From positions 11,991,356 through 12,055,355 of the forward strand of contig CM060470.1 in NCBI GenBank assembly GCA_030544235.1: a stretch of DNA of 64,000 nt, read 5' to 3'. Source of the DNA: Lepturacanthus savala. Lineage: Eukaryota > Chordata > Actinopteri > Scombriformes > Trichiuridae. This document shows positions 33,701-45,570 of the stretch, piece after piece (the first letter of the stretch is position 1; every line of letters begins with the position of its first letter). Below the pieces are notes generated by a model. It searched no databases and was not told the origin of the DNA. It saw nothing but the letters and a program-made list of their open reading frames with translations. A program made the position numbers and the translations under genes.

Positions 33701-34060
33701 AAAAAAAAAAAAGATCATTATATTTATTTTCAACCGAGCCCCATTTCAAATAGTTCCCATTGCAATCGGGATGATGAGATCTTGTCCAGCGACTGATTAT
33801 TATTTTCCTGCTCTTCTCCTCCTCCAGTTGGGTAAAAGGAAAGACTTATTTAGCCGGAGATGAAAGGATGAGGTACAGCCAGAGATACTTCAGAGGGCTC
33901 TCCGTGTGATGTGCTGTTTGAAGCGAATGCATACGGACCATTTCAAAGACATCTGGAGACCGAATGGCCAGTGGCACTGCGTTGCCATGGCAGCCATGAG
34001 CTGCACTATGCAGCACAGTCCACTCTATCCAAGCAACCTCTGGTTAAAAAAATAACATAA
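33701..34060. other. Unique sequence with X-box-like site
   Basis: After an A-tract near 33699-33712 the sequence is low-repeat. GTTGCCATGGCAGC at 33981-33994 matches the RFX X-box palindrome at 13 of 14 positions. Confidence 0.4.
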
Positions 34061-35460
34061 TTATAATGAGAAAGCTAAGGTACATCTCATATTGGATTGG
34101 GGGACAGATGGTGAAATTACGGTTTATTACCCCCTACGGTACCTCTGGAACAACAAGACTCAAACATCATTACATGGCAGGTATTTTAAAATATGGGTCC
34201 TCAAAATGCTAAATATGCAACAATATACTCTGACATGGATGTTCCCGACAAGAGTGTCTATAAAAGAATACAAAAAGCACAATAAAAGGTCAAATAACTG
34301 AATTTAATTTGATTCGGATGACTTTCTTGAGACTTTGTAACAAGTGAAAATATTGACTTATGAAGTATTCTGTTCTGCAAGCTGGTGATGTATTAAGTAC
34401 TTGCAGGAATAGTTTTTTACTTCCAGTAACCCTGAAATTAACATTGTTCATTCAAAAAGAGAAGAGTTTGTGGGAAAAAAACGTTGCAAATAACTGGTTG
34501 CAAATCAATTATACTTTGTAATTTTAGAACCTTTCTGATTTTTTTTTTTTACTTTACTTTGTTTGTAGCTTGACAATATTCTTTCTTTAAATTTCCTTTT
34601 GTTTTCATTGTAACTTTGCATTGTCTACCTTTTAATATGTAGAATAAAGGATTTTTACTTTACCTAACTCGAAGCATTACTAAGTGCAGCATCAAAGAGC
34701 TGCTAGCGAGTCGCGTTTTGACTTGTGGAGGATGCCAAAGGGCATTTCCAGCCGGTATCAGTAGCAGCATATATCAAAGTGGATGAATGCATTTCTGTTA
34801 AATGGCCAAACGTTGGGCTGGCCAACAAGTTCATAAAATAAAATAATTACATTTTGTTATCGATGTAAAGCTCCGATTTGCACCATTAGTTGATTAAAGT
34901 TTTTATACTGAATGCAAGAAACTTTATCCTTGATACCAGATACCGAATATGCTTAAAAGGTCAAGACATCAATTTCAAAGACAGGCAGTTTCACAAGAAT
35001 ACATGTCTATTACAGATGCATGCAAATGTTAAGTATATGCATATGTAAACTTGTATCTGCACAGGCAAACACATACTCACACCTTAACACGTTATTTTCT
35101 GTTACTAAGGAAACCTGTGGTTAATTTGAACTCAGCATCCGGAGACACATATGTCTTGGCATGGAATCAGAGGCATACCTTCTGAAGCAGTTATTTATGT
35201 TGTCTCCTGTTTAAGAATGCATACAAATATACAGTTTATTGACGTGGAATAAAAACATCAGGGTTGCAGAGAAAATAAGTAGCTTGCAAATCTGTATTAG
35301 CTTGTTTACATCGCTCTGGTATTTCCCCATCTTTCCTAGATGTATAAAAAGCTAAATTAGAATATAAAGGATATAGAGGAAGGTACAAAGATGACACAGA
35401 TGAAAGAAGCCCTGAGGAAGTAAATGCAATTCAGAAGTGGACCAAGCCAGGGGTTGGCCC
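34061..35460. other. AT-rich noncoding
   Basis: No repeat family or exon recognised. A weaker X-box-like GTTACTAAGGAAAC sits at 35101-35114. Confidence 0.5.
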
Positions 35461-36480
35461 TCACTAGGGTAGTCGTGGTGCCCTGTGTCGACAGAGAAAG
35501 GTAGGGGAGTGCTCAAAATAGGGGTAAGTAAAGTTAAATAAAATGTGAGAAATGTGCAGAGACAAAGTAAAGCGCCCTAAGCCGAAAACAATCTCATGTG
35601 CTCTGTTCCACCGAGGACCATATATAAGGTCAAAGCTTTCATTTTGTCCTGAAAGAAAAAAAAAAGGAAAAAAAAATGGACCTTCTACTGTGACTGCCAC
35701 TGGAGATATTAGTTCTTGCCTGGTGTGATTTTTTTTTTTTGTCCTTTTCTTCTGAGAAGATGGACACATCTTTGCTGCAATTTTAAGGCACACGAAAGTC
35801 AAACACACCACAAACATCAAAAGTTGCTGCGAGCGACAAACGCATTGGCGCATGTGTCAGAGATTCAAACAAATGCACTTGACACGAGAAGGAGAACTGT
35901 GTCCCTTTTGTCAGCCTGAAGACTATACTTCTTTGACAGTTTTCTTCCTTGAGATTCATTGTGGTCAAGAACACGAAGCCCAACAGACTTAATGCATATT
36001 ACAGTAAAGCAGGTTATATGATGAATTACTTTTCCCTTAGGGTCCAGTCGTGTAATGTGTGTCACTAAAGCATTCAATCTGTAGGTCAATGATTCCTTTA
36101 GAATTAAAGAAACAGTTCAAAGCTTTTGGTGAGCTTTTACCTTGACACGTGCATAATATAATGAAATGTTAAAAGAGGATAACCCAAAATGGAATCTAAA
36201 CACTGGTGGTGGTGCTGATGGATGCTGAGAAGAGGAGCGAGCTTCTGGCTAGCTCAGATTTGGCACTGGAGACGAACTGTGGGGTGAACAGGGCGGAGGA
36301 GGAAGGCTGAAGGCCTTGCAGCGAAGATCTGCGACAAGACAAAAACCATTGCAGGGAAAGTCGCAACAGCGGTGGCGTCGCCTACGATTGAGCTTGTCAC
36401 CTTGCCAGTGGCTGGTTTTTAGAACACAGAGCACATCACGTGCTTTAAATCACCTCGAAGCAAAGTCAGTTGGGTAATAT
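35461..36480. other. Noncoding with A/T homopolymers
   Basis: Minus-strand frames of 129 codons (35464-35853) are padded by A/T tracts and have no domain. 36190-36440 is richer in G+C but not recognised. Confidence 0.45.
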
Positions 36481-37145
36481 GACGTTTAGATGGAGGAAAG
36501 AGGATCACCTCATTAATGCGTATGAGAAACAACCGTGTCTGTCTGGCACGAACCCATGGCCATGGGAACATGACTTTGGTTGGGGGTGTTGGGGTGCTGA
36601 TGATAGCTATTATATTATCACTATTATATTTTGTTGGAGCTGATTAAATACCTGCAGTGATTCCCCCCGCAGCAGAAGCAATAAGCGCTTCTCCATTGTG
36701 AGCATTTCGCAAAACGTAATTTCATTGATTATTTAAATCTCCAGACATGCCAACAGGAACTAACGTAATCAATGTTCTGTGTTCTTATACAGTACACAGC
36801 CAAAAGGTCCACTGTTACACATACAAGTCTAGATAGGAAGTGGTTTGGAGTAAAGCAGCCATACTTATAAATCCTGAGCTCCATTAGTGCTGGTTTCTGT
36901 TTCTCCCTGGAGAGTTTGCTCTGTCCTGTCCATATAACTACAAGTTTTTAGTTTTGCTGCTTCATAGTCCCAAGGAATTCGCTGCAGTGACATTACTGTG
37001 ACATTACAGCACAGTTGGAAATGTTTACAATGGAGTAGAGAAAACAGTCATACTTCACTGCAACACACAATAAATAAATTGCATGGAAAACTTGCACTGC
37101 ACCACATAATTTAAAAAAGCTATACAGTCTACAGGGACGGTAGAG
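36481..37145. other. Noncoding, nothing recognised
   Basis: Mixed unique sequence without features. Confidence 0.5.
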
Positions 37146-37350
37146 GTGGAGTGTAATGTCCTCAGTGAGCAGCTCTGTCAGAATGTGTCAACCGGATCCG
37201 TGAGCCATACGTTTCACACCCAGCTTCTCGCTCCACTATCTTTACACGCAGGGTCTATTTCTGCCGGACCACCCGCAGCAGCTCCTGCACCCCTACTACC
37301 CGCGGCTGTGCACAAACCTCAAAAATTCTCCAACAAGATCATGAAACTGG
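37146..37350 (+). other. GC-rich segment with acceptor-like site
   Basis: A C-rich segment (37210-37340) follows an acceptor-like CCACTATCTTTACACGCAG ending at 37250. The following bases are open in more than one frame: one gives an Ala/Pro-rich peptide and another gives FLPDHPQQLLHPYYPRLC before a stop about 30 codons in. No donor of quality follows. It could be an exon relic, a terminal exon, or a chance GC-rich patch. Confidence 0.15.
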
Positions 37351-38640
37351 CCTTTATCGCACTGCACAATAGCTGTGTGTTTGCAGTAATTGCTTTTTTA
37401 TGGTTTCATCGTTTCATCAATGCTGTATACTGTTTTCAGACCGGTACATTGCAAGTAACTGGAAGTTTCAACAATTCTTGTTGTGAATATTTTCTTTAAA
37501 TTGGCCTTAAGACATAATTGGAAATTGCGAAAGATAGCTACACCCCACTGAGTCTATCCTCCTACTAATGTCAATTGATACATTACTTTGAAATTATGGT
37601 AAAATTAAATGTCATAGCATTCAGAGATGTACAGAGCTGCTACTATGTTTGACCTTGCATCGTGTCTGATCAGTATATACCCAGTGTTACCTTTAATGAT
37701 CTGTCTACAAAAGACACAACACCAGGACTAGAAAAGGTGCTGTGATGTCTGCACATAGCTAAGTAGAAGAGACATTGTTGTCATTATAACATTGACTTTC
37801 CAACAAAAGCTTTTAAAAATTTTGGCATTATGGTGCATTCTTAGAAATTGTGATTGTGTAATTATGTGGATGACATGAAGAAAAAATGGACACTAAACTG
37901 ATTATAAAAAAGGAAGGCACAAAAGAAGCCTTTGGGTTGCTGGTTCTTTCGTCCTATACTTTTGATCTTCCTAGGTCAAGTAGTTCCCCTTATATGTTTT
38001 CATCCTGTTCACTCATGCAATGTTTTGTATTTTTCTAACCGCTAAAATAACCTAAATAAAACTGTATGCTACTCTGTGCTTTCCAATAGATTCTCCCATT
38101 TAGCTCATCTCTGAGTTCATCCTCTATTGTCTAAAGGGCTACATACCATGAGATAAGCTGCCTTGAGGAAGTGTTTAAATGCTGATATTGAATTGATGTT
38201 ATGATGAATTGGTCTTTTTTGAAGCTTATTCTATGAGTTCGGTGCTTGGTGGGGTTAGGTCATGAGCTAAGGTTAAACGATACTTAACGATCTGTGTATG
38301 TTGTGAAACGAGCTGGTATACAGAGTAGTTGCCAGGTCAGGACTCTGAAGATGCTCTATAAAACCAGGCGAGTGCCCTTAAACCTCAGAGTGGACCTCAT
38401 ATAGGAAGTCCGTTAAAGTACCCCATAGTCACCGTCTTGCAACCGCATATTCTGTTGCAATCTGTCAGACATACTAATGTAATCAGCCTTGAAATAAGTG
38501 ATTCAACAGCAGCTGGTGCTATAAGCCACATCGTAAAATTGGTTTCCTGAACAGGCTCTGGCAAAAAATAAAACAAAACAAAAAAAAAGAACAAGCATTT
38601 TCATTACTTTGGCCATCATCTCTATTGTATACGATAAGAA
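37351..38640. other. AT-rich noncoding
   Basis: No feature recognised. Confidence 0.5.
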
Positions 38641-39620
38641 TGCACTCACGAGCAAACAGGGAGGTTGATACACAGAGAGTTCAGGCAGGAGAGGAATGGC
38701 AAACAGAAACTCAGAGTGCGCCATCACATCACTTTTTTCATGCCACAGCAGACACAAAATCAATGGCATTAACCTGTTTGCAGTAAAAATCAACTGCGAG
38801 GCTAATAAGGGGCAGTTTCCTGTTAGGTGCTGGTTCAGAGAAGGACATCGGTCCCTCCCAGAGGACGCAATGGCTTCAGCACAAACACCAAAAGAAGGTA
38901 GATGCAAATGGTTAGATTGACCCAAGGTCAGTCAATCAGACTTCAGCACAGGCAGCCCTGCCCGTGAGGGCCCACACCACACCATTATATCAATCTGTCT
39001 GCCTTCAAAAGCAATTCCAGCACATCAATAGCGTGCTATTGTGGGGACCAGGCGTGGCCACAAGGGCCGATCAATGCTCATATATTCCTTCTGTAGTTAC
39101 TCTCTTTGTCTCTTGCAAGGGTGCAGAAGAGTATTTACCAGGCGTATGTTTTCTCTGAAAGCAAGTCTAATTTATTGGCAAGGCTATAGCGATGGGGACT
39201 AACATGAAAATCACAGTAAGCATTAACTCTGAGAGAGCTGACTGGGGACTAGTGCAAAGGGAGAGAATATACAGCACCTAAATTAATGCAATAATAATTG
39301 TTCAGTAGGAGCATAATAGATAAATCGCTCATGGGCTGTTTCTCTTTTTTTTTTCCTTTCTTTCAAAGCACGAGTGTCAAGCGAAAGGCATCAACGCAAT
39401 GACAGTTTTTATGGTAGAAGCTGATTGAAGTTCATAGGCAGCGGGTGATTTGAGCAGATTTTAACAAGCACATTCGTAGGCATAGAAAGATTATTGCAAT
39501 TTTGTTTTCCTTTTAGCTCACATCTTCTCCAGAGCTCTGTACTTGCAAAGCATTAAGGCTGCCTGCACCAGACAAAAGCAGTAGCACTGATTGTTATTGG
39601 TAGCTTCACATTCGTATGAC
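38641..39620. other. Low-repeat region, candidate regulatory
   Basis: Long stretch without recognisable repeats. 39180-39600 contains AAATTAATGCAATAATAATTG, GATAAATCGCTCATGGGC and TTATTGCAATTTTG. A 140-codon minus-strand frame (38503-38925) is the second longest in the window but has no domain, ends in a hydrophobic A/T-driven stretch, and has a plus-strand shadow. Confidence 0.3.
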
Positions 39621-40140
39621 ACAAAAAGTCTCCGGGAGGAGGTCGGGATGGATGGATCTGTGTACATAACCTATAAATTCCACACCAGTCCTAGATGTAC
39701 TCTGTTTGCTACCATCAGTCAGCACAGGTTTATTTGAACTGAAAATACATTTCCCACACTTGTTTTTCTCTGCAAACCTGCTGCGAATCCTATACATTTC
39801 ATACTCCCATGCAGGCAAGTTATACATCTATTGAACAGAAAGCGACATCAGCATTCATTTGAGTAGTGTGTTTGGCAATCTTGGAACCTATTGGCTACTG
39901 TCTAATGGCAGATTAGCCCCTAATTTTCTGCGCATTCAGAGAAGCCAGTGGCTAATCCTTTTCTATTTGTTGCCAGTCCAGCTAGCTACTAGATGCGAGA
40001 ATACAGTTAATGAAGCTAATAAAATCTTAAATCATTGTAAGATTCTGCACATTCATATGCAGATGTGTTCATATTTATGGCTGAGAAAAACGTTCTTCTA
40101 CAGTGTAAAACTATTACTCTAAAATGTATGGTGATTCACT
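39621..40140. other. Noncoding, nothing recognised
   Basis: Mixed unique sequence. Confidence 0.5.
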
Positions 40141-40378
40141 GACAGTTGATTAATTGTACGATGAAAATACAAAGAAAATCGATTAAATACAGATTTTTCG
40201 GTTGCATTCAAAGTATTAGGTGATAAACTGTTAAATAAAAATGAATGAAACACTGTTATTTCAGTTGTATTTACAGCAGTGGGTAATTAATCGAAAGAAT
40301 AATATAAATTAAATGCTGTGGTTTCAGTTGCATTTACAGTATTAGGTGAATAATTGTACAATAAAATCAAGTTTAAAA
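40141..40378 (+). repeat. Divergent 63-bp tandem repeat, about 3.8 units
   Basis: Units at 40141-40203, 40204-40266, 40267-40329 and a partial one from 40330. Each has a TTTACAG/TTCAAAG start (units 2-4), a GTATTAGGTGA-like segment, an AT-rich middle, and ends TTTCAGTT or TTTCGGTT. Units 2 and 3 are both exactly 63 bp. Divergence between units is high, so it is an old array. Confidence 0.65.
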
Positions 40379-40415
40379 AAATCAAGGTACTAACCTTTTC
40401 TTTCATATTATTGCT

Positions 40416-40418
<3 letters not shown>

Positions 40419-40461
<43 letters not shown>
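40419..40461. repeat. (AT)n microsatellite
   Basis: About 21 AT units; self-complementary. Confidence 0.95.
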
Positions 40462-40463
<2 letters not shown>

Positions 40464-43100
40464 AGGGATGGTCACTACAAATGTCACATTAGAGATGATC
40501 TTTTTGTTTATACATACACAAATATTGATTAATGCACTTACACAAAGTTCCTTGTCAGTTAGTTGGTTATTTGAAAAGAAAACAGTGGCAATGACAATAA
40601 CAACCCTATCTGCTGTAAACATCAGTCCCACAGACTGATTTCCTGGTTCAACTTTGATCTAATGTACTTTCCGTAATTATACACATAGTTGCCCTGTGCA
40701 ACAGCAAAGCTGAAGAAGCCAAACAAAAACTGTAATTGTCCCCCATCTGTATGCAAATCCAGTTGCAATTATATGTTGCTATTCTTTTACTTAAATGTTA
40801 AAAATTAGGAAATTTGCATATTTCACCTGGTGAAACATCCCCCTCACAATACAAAAATCTGTCTCCGTTGCAAGTAACCGTACAAAAAAATATCCTTAAA
40901 TAGGATGAGCGATTTACATGACACTGGAATTACAGCAGTCCAAATATTGTGAATATTCCCTACAGGATAACATTAGCATATTTTTGTGATCTGTTTTATG
41001 AAATAAGATGGACATTTTTTGCTGTGTGGTGAACATGGATTTGAATGGCTCAGCCTTGTCTCCTCACATGGCTGCTCTCAGAATTGGTTCTTTTATCTGT
41101 ACTCATTCCATCTGTGATGACCTCGGACAGACATCATTTCATTCTCCATTACCCCATCAATATGGCAGCACTGGAGGCTGCTCTCCTTTCACTTCCTGCC
41201 TCAAATCGCTGGTCTGTTGCTGCCCCGCTGCGTGATGCTTATCACACAATAACACTCTCTGATAGAGGCTTGACCGTCACTCAAAGCTTTGTGCAACTTT
41301 TGCAACTCTGACTATTTAAACTCACACACAATATGAGCACACAGTACAATACACCCTGTCAAGAAGTCAATACAAAAGATATAGAAATAATATCACCCAG
41401 TGTTAAAAGTTAAAAAAATAAAGGTCACACATTGCTGTCTCAAGAATTTCAGCTATATTCAGCTGTGTCAGAGTGACTGCTCAATCGCAGCCAATACACT
41501 GAATTAATTTAGATACTGAAGAAAACTTAAAAACCAAAGAATTCTCAGGCAAGTTTTAAAGCATAGTGGTTTGGCCTGTACTATATATATATATGTTGTA
41601 TGTATATGTATATATCATTATCCATTTTTTTCCTTTTCATTTTTTTCCTCTTTCCTTCTGTCTGGTTCCTGTTTTATTCTAAAAAAAAAAAAGGTTTCTC
41701 CTTGCGTTTGGGTCCTTCTTTTATTCCACTGCACATTGTGACATCAAGATCTGAAAAGGTCAGGGGCTTCCTGGCCATACAAATCGGACACGTAAAATAT
41801 CAAAATCAAATTCGGTCCATGGCCCGTTTTTATTAATTTCATACTACTGACTTAACAGATGTGAAAACAGTATGAAAGGGAAGCCTGCATCTATTCTTTG
41901 TGTTGGTTTTATAAAGGAATATGTTTTATTCATTTTCCATTTTGGGATTTCCAGTTTAAAATGGTACAAGAACAAATTATACACAGATTGATGGGCCTCA
42001 GATAAATCCATTTCAGTTAAACGTATTACATCTTATTTTTAGAACATATATATTCTCCAAACGTATAATGGCAAAATATGCCTTTAACAAGATCTTACTA
42101 TTACTTACTATTACCTGTTTAATCCACTCACCAGCACACAAAGCACACCTGGCATTTAGCACAAACATGAAAAAACATGTGAAACCTCTTTAGCACGCAA
42201 GTATGAATAAAGTTAACCAAATATTTTATAAAACTTAAACAGACCAGAATTTCTAGGATATTGTTCTCAGAGCCCAGGGAATGAATCCCAATATTGAGAC
42301 ACAGAAAAAAATAAGTTAAATAAATTAAAAATAAGTAGCTTACGATGTATTTAACTTTTTTCCCAAGAGGAATATTGCTATAGATCTGCAATAAAGAACA
42401 TTGTACAAAAAATAACAAAGGAAAAAAAGTAAACATGCAAAAAAAAAACCTTAAATAAAGCTTTTTTAAAAAAATTATCTCAATTTTAAGTACATTACAT
42501 AATCCACTGTATATGCTAGCATCCGCTCACACAAACCTGCACCTTCATTATAGCACACAAGCATATACCACCACAATATCTCAGAGTTTACACACTATAA
42601 AGGAGAGCTTGTTGCATTCGACACAATGATGCTAATCTTTATCAAGTCAAACAGTTCACATTAGCAGAATTATCTTAGCTACGAGAACAAGATTAGCTTC
42701 GGGCTAACGCCTCCCTCCCTCGACATATTGTCTGTCAAAACTCACTTTAAGACACGATTGACTCACCGCTGAGCAAGGCACAAGGGTCTGGAAACTCCAC
42801 ATTTATTTTGAATCTATTTTGAATCCTTCAATCTGTTTAAGCGTTTTAATTTTTAACCAGAGGACTTAGTGTTTTAATACAAATCACAAGTCAAAACAGC
42901 GCTAAATTTGGCTGAATTACAAAAGGTATAAGTGGTAAAATATGGAGCGGTTTGGGAGCCGAAAGAGAGCTGAGCCAAATGATCTGCCGTGCTAAAAAGA
43001 GCTGAAATTCTCATCACTAATATGCATTGCCTACTAACCAGTAGCTGCTACTCAAACGCCATAGTAGTAGCTTCTATGTTTGGAGTTAGCCGGGACAATT
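40462..43100. other. Noncoding, mostly AT-rich
   Basis: Includes TA-rich runs at 41583-41616, A-tracts near 41682-41692 and 42441-42475, and unique sequence around 41000-41310 where two overlapping plus-strand frames have no domain. No repeat family recognised with confidence. Confidence 0.45.
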
Positions 43101-43560
43101 TGGACGTACTACAGCACCGCCATCTTGTCACTGTTTTTAAGTGGGGGAAAAACATCTTCTCCAACAGTTGACCTCATGGTGACATGGTGAGCGTAGTGTG
43201 GTTCATTTACACACTGCAAAATATGACCGGATGTAGAAAACCATCTGGATACTATTCTCCAACTTGTTGACAGCCTACTAAGGTAATCGGACATTCCAGA
43301 TAGTGGATTCCTCATTTTTGCTGACTGCATAGGTGGATTTTTGCTGCGAGTGCACAGTCGCTCTGACACAGTTGAATATAGCTGAAATCCTTGAGGCGGC
43401 AATATGTGACCTTTATTGTTCTACTTTTCACTGGGTGATAAAAGCGATTTTTATTTCACTAGACACTACATCCTGGGCTACACATGCCTTGTAGTTGGGT
43501 TCAATTGAGCTTTACAGTAACATTAAAACGGATAAATCTTATCTTACATCCGGGAGGATT
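43101..43560. other. Unassigned sequence, possibly repeat-derived
   Basis: Texture (CACCGCCATCTTGTCAC, GGCGGCAATATGTGACC near the two ends) suggests a dispersed element, but the end-like words are not inverted repeats of each other and I cannot name a family. Confidence 0.25.
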
Positions 43561-44160
43561 TACCCATTCATGTAGCTGCCATTTCTGCCAGTTTGATGTC
43601 CTGAGGGAAGCCAACAATGGCAGCAGCTGAGACAACAGATGATAATTGTTGCCAGCTTGTTACATTAACTTCATGACACTCGAGCATCAGAGGACAGTGA
43701 CTCAAAGGGCAGTTATTAGTCACTTTTGGACTGGTGTAACAGCTGTACTCTGAGTTCAAACTGTGTTTGTGCACGCGTTGATTCATGCGGACGCGCGTTT
43801 GTGTGGCGGCGGATAACTTCGGAAACATGACGGGCACTTAATCGGTGGAGGAAATGGTCTAAACTGTTCGCCACGAGGGCACTTTCTGCGTGACAAGAAC
43901 TGCGAACATATGCATGGAGCACAGAGTGTGCACCATCATCTCCACGGGGCCGCGGATAGGCTCGGTTCCACACTGTCACACTTTCAGCCTGTGCCATGTG
44001 TTGCGCCGTTCACATTGAGGAAGATGATATGCATTGTGTGACTGCCCAACTCTTTCCTTCATTTTCTTGCCTAACAGCCTTCCCCCCCTGCTGCGCTGCA
44101 GAAACCCTGAGCCAGCCGGCTCCATCATATAGGCCCAAACACCGTGAAACAGCAGCAACC
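43561..44160. other. CpG-rich unique block
   Basis: CpG is locally frequent (CACGCGTTGATTCATGCGGA, CGCGCG, GGCGGCGGATAACTTCGG, GGGGCCGCGGATAGGCTCGG). A 93-codon minus-strand frame (43716-43997) shares its length with a second overlapping frame, suggesting openness by composition. Candidate regulatory region. Confidence 0.25.
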
Positions 44161-45164
44161 ATGTGCTTTTAAGGACACATAATTTTCTCTAACGACACTG
44201 GGTGATTATATGTGAGGGTAAGACGAACAAAAGATAGGGTTCTTTGAGGCCAAAGTGAAATGGTAACTGAGGTTTGCATGAAGTTACTGCCAGATTTACG
44301 CCTACACAGTACAAAGATGATTGATGAATTTAAAGCCACCCTCTAGTCAAAAAAATGTGTTTTGCTTCTTGTTCCTAGGGTTGGATGTCTGAGCTTCAAT
44401 GTGCAGAATGACGCAAGTGCAGGGTTTGACGCTGAAAGGCTGTTCCAATATTCATCCGGTGAAAGTGGATATTTTCTCCAAGCTCATTGAAAAACGGATA
44501 TCAAGGGGCAGGCTATGATCACGATTTGTGCCATTACACCTAGTTTGGAAGACGATCTTAGTGCAATATTACATTTATATAAGTGTAAAATTTGAAGCTT
44601 CCAGTGACCAAACACTGGAGAATGGTCTTTACCGTGAATTGAAACTTTTTTTGTAGGGGGGGGGGGGCTTAGTTTTTTTTACTTAGAAATAAGTAAGTAT
44701 ATTATTCACAATGACTTTCTGAATATATAGATACACACCTGACATTTTGTACTAATAGTATTGAGGGTAATCCACACCCCTAGAATTGTATGAAGCAATA
44801 GCAGCAGATTTTTATACCCATGAGCATATACAGCACGTTGCATTTTACAAATGCATCAATAAATATAGAATTATGCACTTTGAAGACTTAGCCCTCAGTC
44901 TATTTTATTTAGTTTTAAGCACTAGGATAGATATAATCTCCATAGGGAGTTACTAACTCACACAAATCTGATACTGTCTGTAGAACTGATTAATTCTATA
45001 TCTGAGTATGCCTAGGAAATGTGCTCATATCGGATACTTCTCCAACTTGAGATTTACATCCACAGAAAGAGCTTATACTGCCAGTGCAGGGAGTAGATTT
45101 CTTTTTGGGGAGAAAGTCAGTGGAAATGGTTACTTGAATAACATTTACCTTTTTCACGAACAAT
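44161..45164. other. Noncoding; possible old repeat 44330-44640
   Basis: 44330-44640 has the feel of a dispersed teleost repeat (AAAGTGGATATTTTCTCC, GAAAAACGGATATCAAGGGG) but I cannot name it. A run of 12 G occurs at 44656-44667. Confidence 0.3.
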
Positions 45165-45250
45165 CATCTTAACCTTAACTTTAACCAAGTGTTTTAGTGG
45201 CTGAACCTTAATCATTCTTGAACCATAATCATTTGAAACCACAATCTCCG
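45165..45250 (-). repeat. 'CACTTGGTTA' repeat fragment
   Basis: AACCTTAACTTTAACCAAGT then GTTTTAGTGGCTGAACC is the reverse complement of the GGTTAGGCAC...CACTTGGTTA words typical of a common teleost repeat. A second fragment, in the other orientation, is at 48176-48260. Confidence 0.45.
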
Positions 45251-45328
45251 CTATAGCATGGATGTATGATGATTTTTTTATTTTTGTATAAAATTGCTGT
45301 TCAGGTGGGCATTTTTTATTTCTACCTC

Positions 45329-45531
45329 TACACTACAGGTCAAAGTTTGGACACACCTTCTCATTCAATGTGCTTCTCTCTCACTGAAGGCATCAAAACT
45401 ATGAATGAACACGTGTTTATGGTGTTATGTACTTAAAAAAAAGGTGAAATAACTGAAAACATGTTTTATATTAGAATTTCTTCAAAATAGCCACCCTTTG
45501 ATCTGATTACTGCTTTGCACACTCTTGATAT
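45329..45531 (+). mobile_element. Tc1/mariner-type element fragment
   Basis: Begins TACACTACAGGTCAAAGTTT, with GGACACACCTTCTCATTCAA, GAAGGCATCAAAACTATGAA and TTTCTTCAAAATAGCCACCC, hallmark strings of a family found across fishes and other vertebrates and related to Tc1/mariner. It stops at GCACACTCTTGAT and runs into a TA/CATA microsatellite (to about 45570), so only the first part remains. No transposase is encoded. Confidence 0.7.
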
Positions 45532-45570
45532 ATATATACATACATACATACGTAAATACATTGGATCAAT

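Noticed and set aside
35624..35637. CCATATATAAGG as a CArG box
   Set aside because: Eight A/T bases lie between CC and GG; a CArG box needs six.
38503..38925. 140-codon minus-strand frame as a gene
   Set aside because: The end is an A/T-driven hydrophobic stretch, there is an overlapping plus-strand frame, and no domain or exon borders.
40287..40638. Opposed frames with Tyr-Ile repeats
   Set aside because: Translations of the (AT)n microsatellite on both strands.
43101..43410. CCGCCATCTTGTCAC and GCGGCAATATGTGAC as inverted ends of an element
   Set aside because: Reverse-complementing the right word does not reproduce the left word; no inverted-repeat relation.
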